A stretch of DNA of 64,000 nucleotides from Atriophallophorus winterbourni (GCA_013407085.1 JACCGJ010020263.1:1-64000); one strand, 5' to 3'; positions 23,281 to 37,700 are shown, counted from the first letter of the stretch. Notes: generated from the sequence alone by a model not told the origin. A program made the numbers and translations.

Positions 23281-23289
23281 AGGCCACGG

Positions 23290-25073
23290 CCTTCGCAAAT
23301 GTTTGTAATCGCTACAATTCCTCTCACGATCAACTGTTTGATCAACCATGTTACACAACCATGTAACACTTATTGATCAGCCAATTGCAGATAGAATATG
23401 CATGTTTTTTGTGAGAAACTTTTTATTCATGCTGAAAAGTGTATTAGGTGTTATTTGATTTTCCAAATTTGCTTTATTTTAATTGATTTCGAAAAATACA
23501 TCACTGAACGTAACTTTTTATTGTTTCTTTTTTCATCTGAATTATTTCTATATTAAATCAATATAGCTACCTATGTAATGTATCATGGATTTTACTAATG
23601 TATGTCTCCAGTTGACTACTAATATCACATTTATATCTGTTTTTGTTTTATAATTACACCTGACTATCGAAACAATTTTCACAACTTATTTGCTCTACCT
23701 TGTTTGTCTTGGTTTATTGTTTATATTTTCATGTTGTTTAATCCCAAGAATAGGAATTTTAGAACAGGAAGAATAAAATGTGGAGTTATACAACCGCAGA
23801 ATTATCAATAAAATAATGATGTTATATAGGAAAACATCTGTTGTATTATTTATCGGATTATGTAAAAATCATTGCGAGATACAGTTTTTGTGGTTTGTTA
23901 GAATATAATAATAAGAATCTTCTAAAATAAAATGAATATGAATAGGACAATATGCATTTAATATTAACTCGAGAATTTTGAATAATATGCAGCCTGACGT
24001 TATTTTCATCTTTTTTCGTCACACTGCACAAAACATCATGTCGTTATTTGAAGCTTTTTGCTTATTTTACTATTAATACACAATTGAACTATTCGCACTG
24101 ATACAGTCGCGGTTGATCCAGCGTTGATTTCACCACTAACAGCGCTATTGCGCATTGTGCTTTTAAATACAATACCTTTCGTGAGTAGGTTTTCTCATTC
24201 ATCTTATTAAATTATAATAATTCGTGGGTGTGGGTGTGTGATGGCGTATCAGACAAATCTGTAATTTTTGTGTGGTAGAAAAATATCAGTTAATAGCGTG
24301 ATGATTCTGATCCACCAATATTTGCAAGATTGTTAGATCAGCTACAGTTATCTACTTAATGCAGCATTACAATAGGATTAATAGAATTGTAATGCTTATC
24401 TTTGTCATAAATTTATAATAAGTGCTGATCTCGCAAACAATTTTGGAAACAATTGTTCGCTTTTTAAAAATGACTATCGAAACACGAATAATTATCTACG
24501 ATACATTATAAGTGCATAATTTAGTATATTTTTCTCACAGAGAGCTGCTGTCTACAAGCAGAAATTTGCTGGCCAACTTTTTGTTCCATGAAGTTCCATA
24601 GATCACAACCACCCTATTCGTGTATACCCATGCATTATTTCGACCGAAACATTAATTGAAATACACATTCTTCTACTTCTTTTTGTGGAACGAAAGCAGA
24701 ACGGATGAAATCCCATTTAAGCTTCTTCACATCAACAATCCTGAGGGGTGTAAGTCCCAACAAATGCTGATCTAACTTGCTTTTGAATAGCTGATATGCT
24801 TTTAGGTATAGTAGTAATATGTATTGTGGTGCTCACATGCAAAACTCCGTTCCAGGATGTGGAGATTGTTAAATAAGAGTTACTATCATCATTCATAAAT
24901 ATGAAACGTTTGACATCCCTAGAAAGGTATAATGGACTAGGTATACATCAATATCTTAAAACAAAAACAAAATGGTTTTTAGAACTATAGAGCAATCTTA
25001 TTTGATTTTCCTTACATCTTGTCAAAAAATACTTGTTAAATATTTATATTAGGAAACTATTCTTCATTTTTAG
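23290..25073 (+). other. Single-copy upstream region of the first acyltransferase gene
   Basis: AT-rich with no long open frame. The promoter of the downstream gene should be here if transcription starts nearby, but no convincing TATA/initiator pair was chosen. A motif shared with the hammerhead repeats (GTGCTCACAT) occurs at 24,830-24,840. Confidence 0.4.
25072..25073 (+). promoter_or_regulatory. Candidate splice acceptor just upstream of the start codon
   Basis: TTCTTCATTTTTAG is followed 14 bases later by the ATG at 25,088. It could be the acceptor of a 5' UTR intron, or of spliced-leader trans-splicing, which is common in flatworms. Confidence 0.4.
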
Positions 25074-25087
25074 CTGGTTTTTCGACT

Positions 25088-26575
25088 ATGTGGAATATAA
25101 CTGCTCGTATAATTTTCTTCTATATTGTGTACATGTTGCAATGCTCATCAGTACTCTCCGAGAAGCATGTTTCAGATTTGAAACCTTTATACTCCTATGA
25201 CAATGCAATATACAATTTACATATTTTGGCTACCGAAGATAACCTAAATCAACACAAAAGCATACTGGCAAAATATATGATACCACATCTCAACCATCTA
25301 AACATTACTCACACGATATTGTATGAAACGTTCATGCTAGACGATAATTGTGAACGCGACATAAATGTGATTAAATACAAATTACTCAACGGAAGTCTGT
25401 TCGGATTAGAATGTGAGTTTTTGGTTTGAGAAAAATAACATTAATCTTTTAGGGCTGGATGCCATTGGCCATATACCTCCTGGAATTTTAGGAGGTGCCA
25501 TAAATTGGCCTGGAAGTTTTGAGCTATGTATGAGCATTCCTGAACATATGCGAAAAGAAAATATACCGATACAATCCAAATACTGTTCAATGTCATTGGT
25601 CAACGTGACTCAGAGAGATTTACCCATGAACCTGGTACGGACTTTACTAATTCATTTAAAAATTTCAGCGAATAGGAATTAACACAGCTTTTTGCTTGCC
25701 TCGTTCGTGTAATGCAGACAGAATATATCAATCCGTAAACAAAAGTACGTGCGCATTATGATTAATTATTCAATAGCGGTTACGAAATTTGGATTAAAAG
25801 TTGATCAGGCTGCATCCTATTGCCACACTAGCCCTGAAGCATTATCGACTGATGCATGGTATTGGGGAGCTATGTGAGTTCCGTTGCATTGAATTTTGAA
25901 TCAGAGAAATTACATACATAGTACTTGATTGTGGTTTAGCCCCATATTCATTTTTTAACATATCCTTGAAAACATTTAATTACTATTTGACTAAAAATCA
26001 ATTAGGTTTATCCTGATCCTCAGAATCTTTCAAAAAAGTGAGGAACAATCTTTCTCAAGATTTATATAACGGTAATAGGAGAAACGCAATGATGATATTT
26101 AAAAGCTATCTGCTCACTGAAAAAATGTTTCCCGAATAATATTTTTTTACATTTTTCACACAATTCTATTTCTAAGTAAAAGTAGTGCATTAACAGTCGA
26201 AAGGCAGTCATTTGCCTTAAAATGCATTCGTTTGTGTCGATGATGTGGACATAGTTTTCCAAATATTATACGATCAACCAAATCAAACAGGATTGTTTCT
26301 CATCTTGTTATGAGTTATATATCACAAATTTACCGGTTAAAGATCATCATATCTATTAAAAGTATTGCGTTTGAAGATGAGGTATATTAAGAAATGTGTA
26401 CGTATACCTCTGTGAGAAAAAGAAGGCGGACAGCGTAAAATGAAAACTAAAATAGCCTAATTAAAACTTAAATCATTGAGATGATGGGTATAATCAAGCT
26501 GTCTGAGACTGTTAGCCCAAGATAACTGAAAACCTGAAAGCCCAAAAAAACTGAATATATATTTTGCTGAGCAAA

Positions 26576-26632
<57 letters not shown>

Positions 26633-29600
26633 TTGAAAATTGTTTCAATCTCACTTGCTTGGTTTACCGAAGTTTCAATCTTTATATAACGAGGGATATT
26701 TTTCTTCAAGAAGGATTACCTAAGTAGTAACTCAGTAAGTGTGCCTTAAATGAGATTTTCCGAATTAAGGATTACATTCGGATGTGAGAATTGACTCCCT
26801 CAATACGCTGACCACATTTTAAACCACAATATATCTCTGTGCTTGCAGCTGGTGTCTATTACCTCGGTTTAAACTTGAAATTTGATGTCACAACAAGAGT
26901 AAGATAAACCGTTCTTCTGTTTCGATTCAAGTAGACAGCAAATACAGCAGCCTTTTTGTATTTTAATAGCAGATCGATAAATCACTATCGCTTGCCGATG
27001 CCTTGATTTATTTTTAATTCCTGATTTCGAATTTAATGTTATGAGATTGGACAAATTGTTATTTTTCATTGTAAATTCATGGTGTAATATCTGAAAACTC
27101 ACTTGCTTCTCGGTAAACAAACTGAAGTTATTTAATAGGTCTTCATATATTTAGACCAGATAGGAATTTCGCGATTTTGATTTTGAGCTGCGTTCTTCAA
27201 TGTTAGTAATCCATTCAGCTAACGTAAGAATCTTTCTTTCCTTTAAAATATAGTGTCGTTCTAATAGTTGCCACTCTCCTCTTGCTTGTTGGCTCAATGT
27301 ACGAATTGGTGATCTGCATTACGTGGCTGAGTATGATCGGTAATAAAAGGTGTCATTTGATTACCGTGGTTTCGAGTTCGAACCTCATAACACCGGGAGT
27401 TGTTGATGAGGATGAGGATGATGAACTTCTTGGACAAGCCGATGAAGATCAACAGACTGATCGACGTCCGTCTGATGACCAACTATCCATGAGATATCTT
27501 GAACATCGTACAAGTACGTCGAAATACCTTTTAAAGCGAACGAACATCTGTAAAATGTGGCCGTTATCACTGAATGATAATATCGTGACTAAAGAATTTT
27601 GCCTCGATACATCATTCGCACCAACAAATCTGGAGTTTTAAGCAATAATCAGTCTAGAGTCCATGAATGAAAACAAAATGACCGGAGTGTTTTATTTATC
27701 GTTCAAACTTTGTTTAATTCCTGATAGCGGGAAATTTCTTCGATTTAAAATGTCTGATTTATCGCATTCGAACAAGTCAAATGCTTCTGTGCTTGTATCA
27801 TCTCAGACTGCGTAGGCCGAACCAACTGTATGTATGCATGAAATCACAAGTCTGATCCAGGCAAATTGCCGCACAGTCATAGACTGCGCGCAACGTAAGA
27901 TACTGCCAAGTTACCCAAGCCTAGGTAGATAATAGAATGAAAATAGAAATATAAATTGCAGTGATACTCCAGCGTGTTTTCGCATGCAGCCCATGATTGG
28001 TGACAAATCACGGTTTTAGCAACGCAGCTCAGAATAACTGCACTTTCGCACAACGCGTATCGCGTCTAACCGATAGAAAAATGGACAAAATTACCAGAAA
28101 ATGTTTTATTTGCCTGCTGACAAGATGAGTTAAGTCAGGGAGATCGGAAAATATTCGAAATGAATCACCTCAGCTTATGCTTTACCGACCAACATTGGTA
28201 TTTGTTGGTTAGCACTTTTCTTAAAATAATCTGTATTGATTATGAAAACATAACACCTTCAAAAATACGAAATCTTGTTTTATGTTATCACATTGGCTCT
28301 TTCTTATGTTTAAGTTTTACATTCAAGACTAGTTGCAACTAAATTTAATGGATAATTGTGCAAAAATATCATTCCAAATGTTTAATTCGCATTGCCTAGA
28401 TCATAATTTCTGGGCCATGGTTGCACAGGGATTATGGGATACGGTTTTCAATCAGAAGGCCCTGTTTCTCACCCCACTGCGTTAGAAGATTACCTAGCAA
28501 ACAGTGTTTCAACGGCCGAATCAGCTACCTATGATTTCGTCGTCTAACATGAAGTTTGAACCATAAGAAAAGTTAATGTGACTGTTTTGCACGGAAATGT
28601 GAATTTCCGTAAAACTGTTGAAATTCATGGAGTTGTCTTCAATTTCTAACTTTGCGGCTTTAATATCAGCGAATATTTTTTCCATATTTTTTCCATGCCT
28701 TGATGAATTAGGGTTTAGATTACTCAATACTCATGGAGCAACGAAACTTTGTTGAACTGTTTATTTCTCGCGACCTTGATGTTGTATGTTTGCACATGAT
28801 GAGACCAAACATCTGCAACCCGCAGTGCAATTTAATTGTTCATGATGGGAGCAACTAAGTCAACCATCTTCAGTCTCTTTTCAAGGATGTAATCGTTATA
28901 AATCTTGACACTTCCTTTGATTTGATCAAAGCTTGCTACATCTTATTCTCCTTATTCAATACTCAACATGTCTCTTTCAGTTGTCAAATTGTTACAAATC
29001 ATTGTTTAACCCGTTTATTGATTCTTTTGCGCTAACTGGTTGTGTTATCTATAACGGCAATGTTTTTTCTCATCAGGAAATTGTAATTATATCAGGGTTA
29101 CCAAAATATATAAAGCGAAACAAATGAAAGAACATTGATAAACCGAAGCTAAAAGGATCCTACACAGCAATCTGATACCTTTCGGTGACTAGTACTCTAG
29201 GTGGATGGAGCACTTGTTTGCTGCGATAGATTTATTGGGTTCTGTTCTACCAGCTGCGTCCATAGGTCACTGAGTCTAGAGTGGTGACCTATTCAGGACA
29301 ATCGACCTCGTGTCCGGTTGTGATGGCTGCAGGCCGACATTATCAGATATCATTTTCGTCGTATCTTAAATTATGGCACTTTTGCTTTACTAACCGTATC
29401 GTGTTTTTTTCTTGCAAAACAGATCATCTGAAGCGACAGGCTATTTTCCTCCAAGTGCTAGCCGGTTTCTCAGTACCATACAACACTTACAAATTGTTCA
29501 ATTCGGCCAGGCCTTCGCTGTCGGACAGATTGTGTGCGGACCGTAATGAACACCCACTCGCATTCCTAGACGGAATCCGTGTACTGACCATGATTTGGAT

Positions 29601-31661
29601 TATTTTTGGCCACACGGCAATATTTTGTGTTTTAATCGCAAGTGCGTATTTGATCACGTTTGCATTTTTTCTTCATTGATCAATTAAGGTCGATCGTTAA
29701 CCAACAGATGTGTGCTCAGCGAGCTGTGTAGCAATTCTGCAGGAATCACCATAAACATATTGATCACCTCATAAGCCGATCAATAAAATTGTGTGACTGG
29801 AATGTTTAATATCAACCAGTTTCGCACACAGCGGGCAAGTTATCAGCGCTGTAAGTATTTCGAAAGAGCAGCTACTCATGAGTAGGTAGACAAACAATAT
29901 GTTCCCACCGATAGAAATCCCCGTCAAATTTTGAGGATAAAACTTGACTCTAGTGATCCCTTAATTCTTTGTACGCATTTTTGTTTGGCTTCATTGAAAA
30001 TGTATGTGAAATTGACTAAGAAAGTAGCTGCGTTCTATTGAGTTAAAATTATTGAAATAATTCAGATTTGATGGCGAATTTCGCCCTATTGATGTGTTTC
30101 TTAGTTTTGAACTCGATCTTCCAACCATCGATGGTCAAATTAAATTGGGTTTACTCAAGAACAGCCTGGAAGTCAGCGTCAAATATGTATCTGTATCGCG
30201 TGGAACACGGGCACGGAAACAGATGTCATGTATCTTCAGTGCTAATAGTATTCATTTTGTTTCCATTTATATTGATCGCCACCAGCTCTTCACTCAGCAC
30301 TTACAATGAAAATGGAATTCCTATTAAACAAAATATTCATTTGCATGCTTTTCCGTCATTCACACCCCACGACCGGTTTCGTGCTGTTTGCACTCATCAG
30401 GTAGGAACAGTAAGATCGGGATCTGCATGCGCTTGAAACAGTGGAAGAATGGTAAACAAGGAGCGCTTGTATGCCACTGTTGGATAAGGCTGGTACGACC
30501 AACCTGTTCAAAGCATGTGTCCGAACACATGTTAAATGGGGTTAAGCCCATAACCATGAAACAAAATATTCATTTGCATGCTTTTCCGTCATTCATTCGT
30601 GGGATGTGAATGACGGAAAAGCATGCAAATGAATATTTTGTTTCATGGTTATGGGTTTAACCCCATTTAACATGGAATTCCTATTAGTTTGAACTATTAA
30701 CTATTGCTTCACAAAAGACGCAGACATTCGAACATATTTAAGGTTTCTAAATTGTCTTAACAGCCTGACATATTGATTTCCAATTTCGACTGAAGTTTCT
30801 TTTGACTTTTTTCTTCAGACAACTTGCTGCTCTATTTTAATACTAATTTCCATCGATGGACGTATCAAGTCATACTTTCCGGACCACTTGCCGTGGACAT
30901 ATTCTTCATGATTTCGTGAGTCCGATAAATTTTCATTGTTGTCAACTATACACTGAGGTCCTCATTGCATGATTTCTGAAATTAAGCATTCTCACATCTT
31001 CCCAAATTGATTTTTTGGCTTACCTCTGTGATACGTTGTGCCATGATGTCTGGCGTGGTTGAATACAAAACTCTTCTATATGTGTCTTATTAAAATCGAT
31101 ATTTTCAATGAGCTATTCAAGCACACCTCTGTAAATTGTAAAATTAAGTAAATGAAAAGGATTTCATTCGTTCCAGAGGTCTACTTGCCGTATACACGGC
31201 ACTTCCCCGATTTCAAGCAATCCGGAGTCTCCGCGGAAAATTATCTTTTGCTTTGGTTTTCATATTTCATCGATTTATACGGTAAGTTCCACGTTTGCTC
31301 CAACGCCAGTAAACTTTCAATTAAAAAATATCAGATTCTAAAAAGTACAACATCGGTACGTAAATTATATTTCTTTTATCTATCTTTTTCTCTCTTTCTG
31401 ACTGTCTATCTATGTATCTATTTATCTATCAACCTATCGATCTATCTCTCTCTCTCTCTCCATCTTATTAATTATCTATCTGTTTTACTGAGTTTTATTA
31501 TGTCTGCTCGTAGAACAGCTTATTACGTCTTTTTTATTGCGGCGTTGATTAGAAATTCTTGAGTTGTCATCTTACCAAGTCTGCCTGAACACGATTTGCT
31601 TAAACTTAACAATGAAACTTATCATTAACGTATAGCTTTGCTCACATCCCCAGCACTTACA

Positions 31662-31721
<60 letters not shown>

Positions 31722-34700
31722 CGGTTTCTAGCTGTTTGCCGTCATCAGGTGGAGACAGTAAGATTAGGTTCAGTGAACCTTGCAATAGTGGTAACGTGGT
31801 AAGCATAGGTTTACATCAATGCCAATGTAACATACGGTTCTTACAAAGAATCACGACGTTCAAGCAAAGAATCACAGAGTGACTCCTAGTTAAGCGTTAA
31901 AGACGTCTAACTTTGACCAATGTAATGTTGTGCTCACATTCCTTTCACTTAAACACCACAAGCACTATGTAACAGTCGTATTCAAGTATAACTTTGTTTA
32001 CAAAGAATAATATTTCACCTGGTAACATACTCAAAACATTCGATTAATATTGCTAAATATTTTCTTTAAAATTGTTACACTCACTCACCTAATGCTGCGT
32101 TGTATTGATATAACCTTGCATCTTGCCCAGAGGGCATAAACATATCACGTGTACCTCTTCGTGCTAATGTAACCCATCGATCTGATGCATAATAAAAATT
32201 GGCCATTACCGTGATGACAAATGAAATACGACATGCGGTTTTCTTTCTAAAGATTCAGGCTCTAATTCCGGCGCGCTTGCACATTTTGGAAACTGTCCTC
32301 AACCCAAAGGTAGCTTACGAGTGCAAATTGTTTACCATTCCTCCACTGTTTCAACGCATGCTATTCCTGATCGTACTGTTCTTACCTGATGAGTGTAAAC
32401 AAAACCAAACCGGTCGTGGGGTGTGTGTAATGGAACTGCATGCGAATTAGTATCATTGTCTTCAACCCTGTTTCCCCATAAAACGGGTAACGAATGCAGT
32501 CAACCAAGCATACTACCCTGCGGGTCTAGTCACATCATCTGAACAACTTTGTGCTAACTTAACCGCAAATTAGCATCTACGCTACCAAGGCTTTTGAAGC
32601 AAATGAGAAAATCCAAATTAGCTTGACTAATTCAACACTGTAACGTTGAAGCAATGTTATTTATAAATCCGCATCCTTTGGACGTTCATTATTCATTTCA
32701 GATTAACTCCAGCCTACTTGTTGGTGATGATTCTTTATTCGGGTCTTTTCACGCATTTGTACGACGGACCTTTTTATCCACAACGTCCCGAGTTGACGGA
32801 TATTGCCGATTGCCGTAGTCATGGTTGGGTGACGTATTTAAACAATTTCATTTACACAAACAAAAAGGTAAGTCAAGGTGAAAGGGTTTTCGTCTTTTAA
32901 TAACTGACGGTTTTTGCAGAACACGCACGTGTAACTGTTAACACAGGGAGAGAGCGTTTCTAATTCAACTCGAAAACACGGATATGACTGTTCTCAAGAC
33001 GAAAAGATAAACACCCTGGGATTTCATTAACTTAATTATCCTAAAATGCGTATGTTAGTAAAATTTACTTTGAAGTTCGTTGCTGGACAATCTAGAGTAA
33101 AGGCCGAAATTGCTGTCAAAATGTGGCCCGCATGTTGTAAGTGAATAAGACACAAGGCATCTATTTCATTCGACCTTGAAGAGAACTGATAACCGTCAAC
33201 CAAGCCATTCTGTGTTTGTCCGGTTATTTTTCATGATAGTAAGCCTTTTTGATTAAATGTTGACGATTTGCTCGTGTACTTTATAAGGTAATAAGCGAAA
33301 AATATTAAGGCCTGCCCGACAATCAACCTAAGCTAACATCATCTAAATTCACCATGGTAACAGATGTTGTCTGTTCGTTCCCTTTTCAGACAGCTGGCCT
33401 CATAGGGTCCATTTTTGTCTCCGGTTTCATCATTAAGAAGCCGTATAGATTATGTGATATCACCCACCTGGAAGGTTGCTAGTTGGTCGTATATATTTTC
33501 CTTGACTACAGTGATTTCGCTATTTTGTTAGAAATTTGGGCTCGTCACATTTTGCTAAGTTGCGCGGCAGCGGCGGTGTCTGATTCGTTATCACCTAAAT
33601 CGAAAGATAGGCATTAACCACCAAAGCACTCCGACAATGCCCGGTTGTGCATGTACAATGGAACCCGGGTACAATTAATCTCTGGGGGGAGAGTCAAATG
33701 TTCGTTAAAAGCGGAATTCGTTGTAAGTAAAACGCATTGTCAGACATGTGATTTTGCCGCCGTTTTTCTGTACACGTGTAAACAAGTGAAGAATGTCTTA
33801 CCTTTGTATTTCTGCATGCGTGTAATCCATTTGATGATTAGATGATGCCACAGCACACAGATCACAACATTAAATCCAAGTTCATGTTAATAATAGTAAA
33901 TTTATTCTAAAACGAAGTAGTAAAAACATCTTGCTCACACACTGACAGTCCAATCTCACGCTTTCATGAGGTAGCTGGCGATGCTCTTTTGTTTAATTTT
34001 TGACCGCCACCGCCTCGATCTCTCTCTCCACAAATTCAACTTCTCTTTCGACGTCTCTTACTTCTATCCTAAAAATCTCCTGCAGAGATCAAGAGCAATC
34101 CTGGCATCTTTCACAGACGGAGCCACCAGTCACAGAGAATTCACGTGATTTTCTTGTGCGTGCGTGCGAGTCAGTTAGCACACTGTAGGCAAGGCTGCCT
34201 GTGTCTTGCCAAGCTGTGTGTCCGTTCTATTCTTAGCGCACTGCAGGCCAATCTTGACGGAGCGTTGTGTGTTAAAGGCAAGACAAAGCGAGTTCGTTGT
34301 ATGTATGAACTTTATTGAACAAACATAGCCGTCGGGTACATGTACAGTGTTCGTAAAAGGCGAGATTCGTAACGAACAGATTCGTTGTACGAATGTTTTA
34401 AATAGGCTTACAAAGAAGAAAATCATTTGGGAAATCATGGTGTGTTCGTTCAACCCAAGAATTCGTTGTAAACGAGTTCGTTATAGGTGGGTTCCACTGT
34501 ATTTATATATATTTCTATATTTTATGTGTATGTATGTATGTATGTATGTATGTATGTATGTATGTATGTATGTATGTATGTATGTATGTATGTATGTATG
34601 TATGTATGCATGTTTGTATGTATGTATTTATGTATGTATGTTCGTATGTATGTATGTATGTATGTATGTATGTATGCATGCATGTATGTATGTATGTTTG

Positions 34701-37700
34701 TATGTATATATGTATGCTTGTATGTATGTATGTAAGTATATATCTCTGAGATCATAAATTCGAATGCAGGCTACGTGCAGCACAACCATAGACCGTACTT
34801 TCCTAGACCTAGACATATATAAGAAACGATTAAAAATGGCAATGAGACTTCATCGCTATTCCAGAGTTATTAGCAATTTTCCGATTAATCCGGGTGTCGC
34901 AATCAGCTAGGTTTTTACACAAAAACACATTTAGTATTAATCGTTGGGTAGGGGGTGTGATGTTTGGTATGCTTGATAATTGAATAAATTTAAATTTTGC
35001 GGTTTTTCTGAGAATCTAATTCGAGCTTGGCCTTCATAAGCTCTTACGGTTAGGCCACTTTGAGTAATTTCACCAAATCACATTCAATAAACAATAGTGT
35101 TCCCTAACCAACCGGATTGATTCTGCTTTCAGTGCATGCCCTGGACTTGGTATTTAGCGAACGATTTCCAATTTTCCGTGATATTGGCGCCGATCTTCAT
35201 AGCGCTCTCGAGCTTGTGAGTTCCTTGTGGCACGCAACAACAAACGTTTGCAATACCACTGCCGACTAATTTAATTTTGACCGTCGGTTATTTGTAGACT
35301 ATTTTGCTCGAAATTTTTAACACTACAAAATGGCTAAGAGTTTTAAATTTTCTATTTCTTTTAAAAAATGCGAATATTTTGAAATGCTTCACTTAGCCCC
35401 TCTTGCGATGAAATGAAAGTAAATTACTTATAAACCAAAGTTTCATCACTGGTAATCGTCGGTGTGCCAAGTGCACATGATTGTTTATTTGCAAGTTTCA
35501 TAATATGTGTAAGTCAATGCTGCACAACTTTGACAGATTAAGCATTCAGTCAAACGTTTTTACGCTTTTAAATTATTCCAAATATAATCCGTCAAGTTTT
35601 CAATCATGACTTGGGTAAACACCGAAAGATGCAGTGCCAAATGACCAAATCTTTTTAAAGTAGCGTCATTTTGTTCTTCATTGCTAACTCCTTCTTTCGA
35701 AGCGTTGCTTCTGGCTACACTATGCGGAGATTTGATAATCGAACGTTTACAATCACAGGATCATGTCGTTGTTAATCTGAATTGTTTTAAAGGGTCCATT
35801 AACCTGGTGTAGTCCAACTATTCGGCAACAATTTAATGACTGAAAAAGAAGCTAAATTGTGGGGGAAAATGCAACGCAAAATCGAATTCTAGTCCCTTTG
35901 TTCATCCATTTTATGGAACAAAAATATTATTTATTAAATTTGTTTGAACATTTGCATACACCCATCATTTTAGGGACGGAAAGTAAACATGGCTCATTTC
36001 TAATTTCATTGAAGTTGAACAAAGCTTGCATTTTAGAGACTAGATGAAACGCATTCATCGGCAAGAAAACACTCTAAAGTTTTAAGTCGCGAATATTTTC
36101 CTACTCGTACAACTGCGCGTACAATCCACTACTGGTTGTGGATATTTTCAATCGGCAAGTGCAAGAAATCCGATATATTTACTTGGGTCCTGGACTATTT
36201 AATCGGGTGTGTAAATGAAAGGTGATATATGCAACAGGATATCATGCCTTTGGAAATCCATATCTTCACAATGACAGATATCTTGTATCCTAGCCAGTTC
36301 CTTTTCTCTTCATTTTACGAAGATTTTCCGTAATTTATTCACAAAATAGAGTGAGGAAATGTTGATGAGAAATGTATGTTTGGGTAAATTGTTTTCCAGT
36401 GCGCGTTTTCGATAAAACAGGGCCAAAATAAGAGTTATCAACATAGCAGTTCCATTTTTTCCTGCAAATCGGTTCATTCGGTATCGATGGCAAGTGTTAG
36501 AACGAGAACATATACGAACAGAGTAAACGTTTTGACAACAGCATATGCAGGTGTGTGGTATCTGAAAGGTAAGGTTGTGTATTCGTTGGAGGAAACTTCA
36601 CTGAACTATGCTAATCGTTAGTAGATTAATTATGCAATTTGCACTGCATAGTAGTTGCAACATTTTTTCGACTGATTGAAGTAATCACAAACGAATTTAT
36701 TGTAACAGAAGCAGCTCAAAGGTTATTGTATCATCATTTTCATAATTGTGTAAGCAATTACATTTGATTCCGATCAAGTGGCGACTCATTTTCTTAGAGT
36801 AATGCATACCTGCTACCTTACTTTGGTTTCAGAAACGCTCTTTTCGGACTATTGTTCTCGATGCTTTTGCTTTTATCTTCCTCGATAACAACATTTGTGA
36901 TATCATACCGGGGAGATTACCCTCCTGGACTCTTTGCTGGGTAAGTTTTATCAATAAATTGCTTATTATTATAACAGTAGGTTTTGCTTTTACATAGGAT
37001 CATCAGTCATCAAAATGATCTTGGACGTTGATATTTATCTCACCGAAAAATATGTTAATCGACAACAGATTCCAAACATTCTCCCTCGATCTTGAAACTA
37101 CAGTATGAACCATTTTAGTGAAATAGCCATATTCGTTTGTTACATATTCATAATACGCGTGTTTGTTGGTCACATCCTCCGCAATTATTTTAGCAAACAG
37201 ATCGTACTGTCTTTATCTGATGAGCGCAAAAACAGCACGAAACCGGTCGTGGGGTGTGTGTGTGTGCTTGATGGAAATGCATGCAAATGAGCATGATCAA
37301 TAACCTGTTTCGAATAAACGTTTGTGTAATACTATAGTTCTCCGATGATCACTCTTACTCGAGGGTGTTTTTCATTGATTATTTATTTTTCTGAATTGAA
37401 AACGGTGGTTTATATAATAGAGGGTGGAGTGTAGAGTTCTATCAACACCACAGCATTTAAACATATTACGTCGCTTTCCAGCAAAACATTTTCCGGAACA
37501 AGCCCGATTCAAGTGGTCTTTTAACCTTTATGTAACGCAAGTTATGGAATCATTCGGTAATTCAGGACGTTGAAATTCTCGTTTGTTACCACTGAGTTTC
37601 ACCTCATCTTCATCAACATTTTACGGTAGTGATTACCAACTGCTTAACTGCCATACAACCTTGACGTGTTAGAAATCCTAAAACAATGGAGAAAGTTGGG

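Larger units (their letters stand above)
31625..32000 (-). repeat. Hammerhead-bearing repeat, family B
   Basis: Contains two copies of the GTGCTCACAT-type end (about 31,636 and 31,930) about 295 bp apart, with a hammerhead between them. It shares AGAATCAC-type blocks with 39,470-39,640. Lies in intron 9. Confidence 0.55.

Noticed and set aside
26457..26709. Frames rich in IYIYIY
   Set aside because: Translation of the (TA)n microsatellite.
27282..27641. A single 119-codon exon spanning acyltransferase exons 5 and 6 and beyond
   Set aside because: A donor at 27,514 gives the correct phase for the next exon at 29,423, so the tail after 27,513 is intronic. The middle part is kept as an open question.
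30068..30436. Possible exon between acyltransferase exons 7 and 8
   Set aside because: Exon 7 (ending 29,641) joins 30,819 in phase and gives the expected family sequence without it. The frame also runs into the hammerhead repeat.
34347..34757. Long open frames rich in YVCM or HTYI repeats on both strands
   Set aside because: They are translations of the (GTAT)n microsatellite in an intron.
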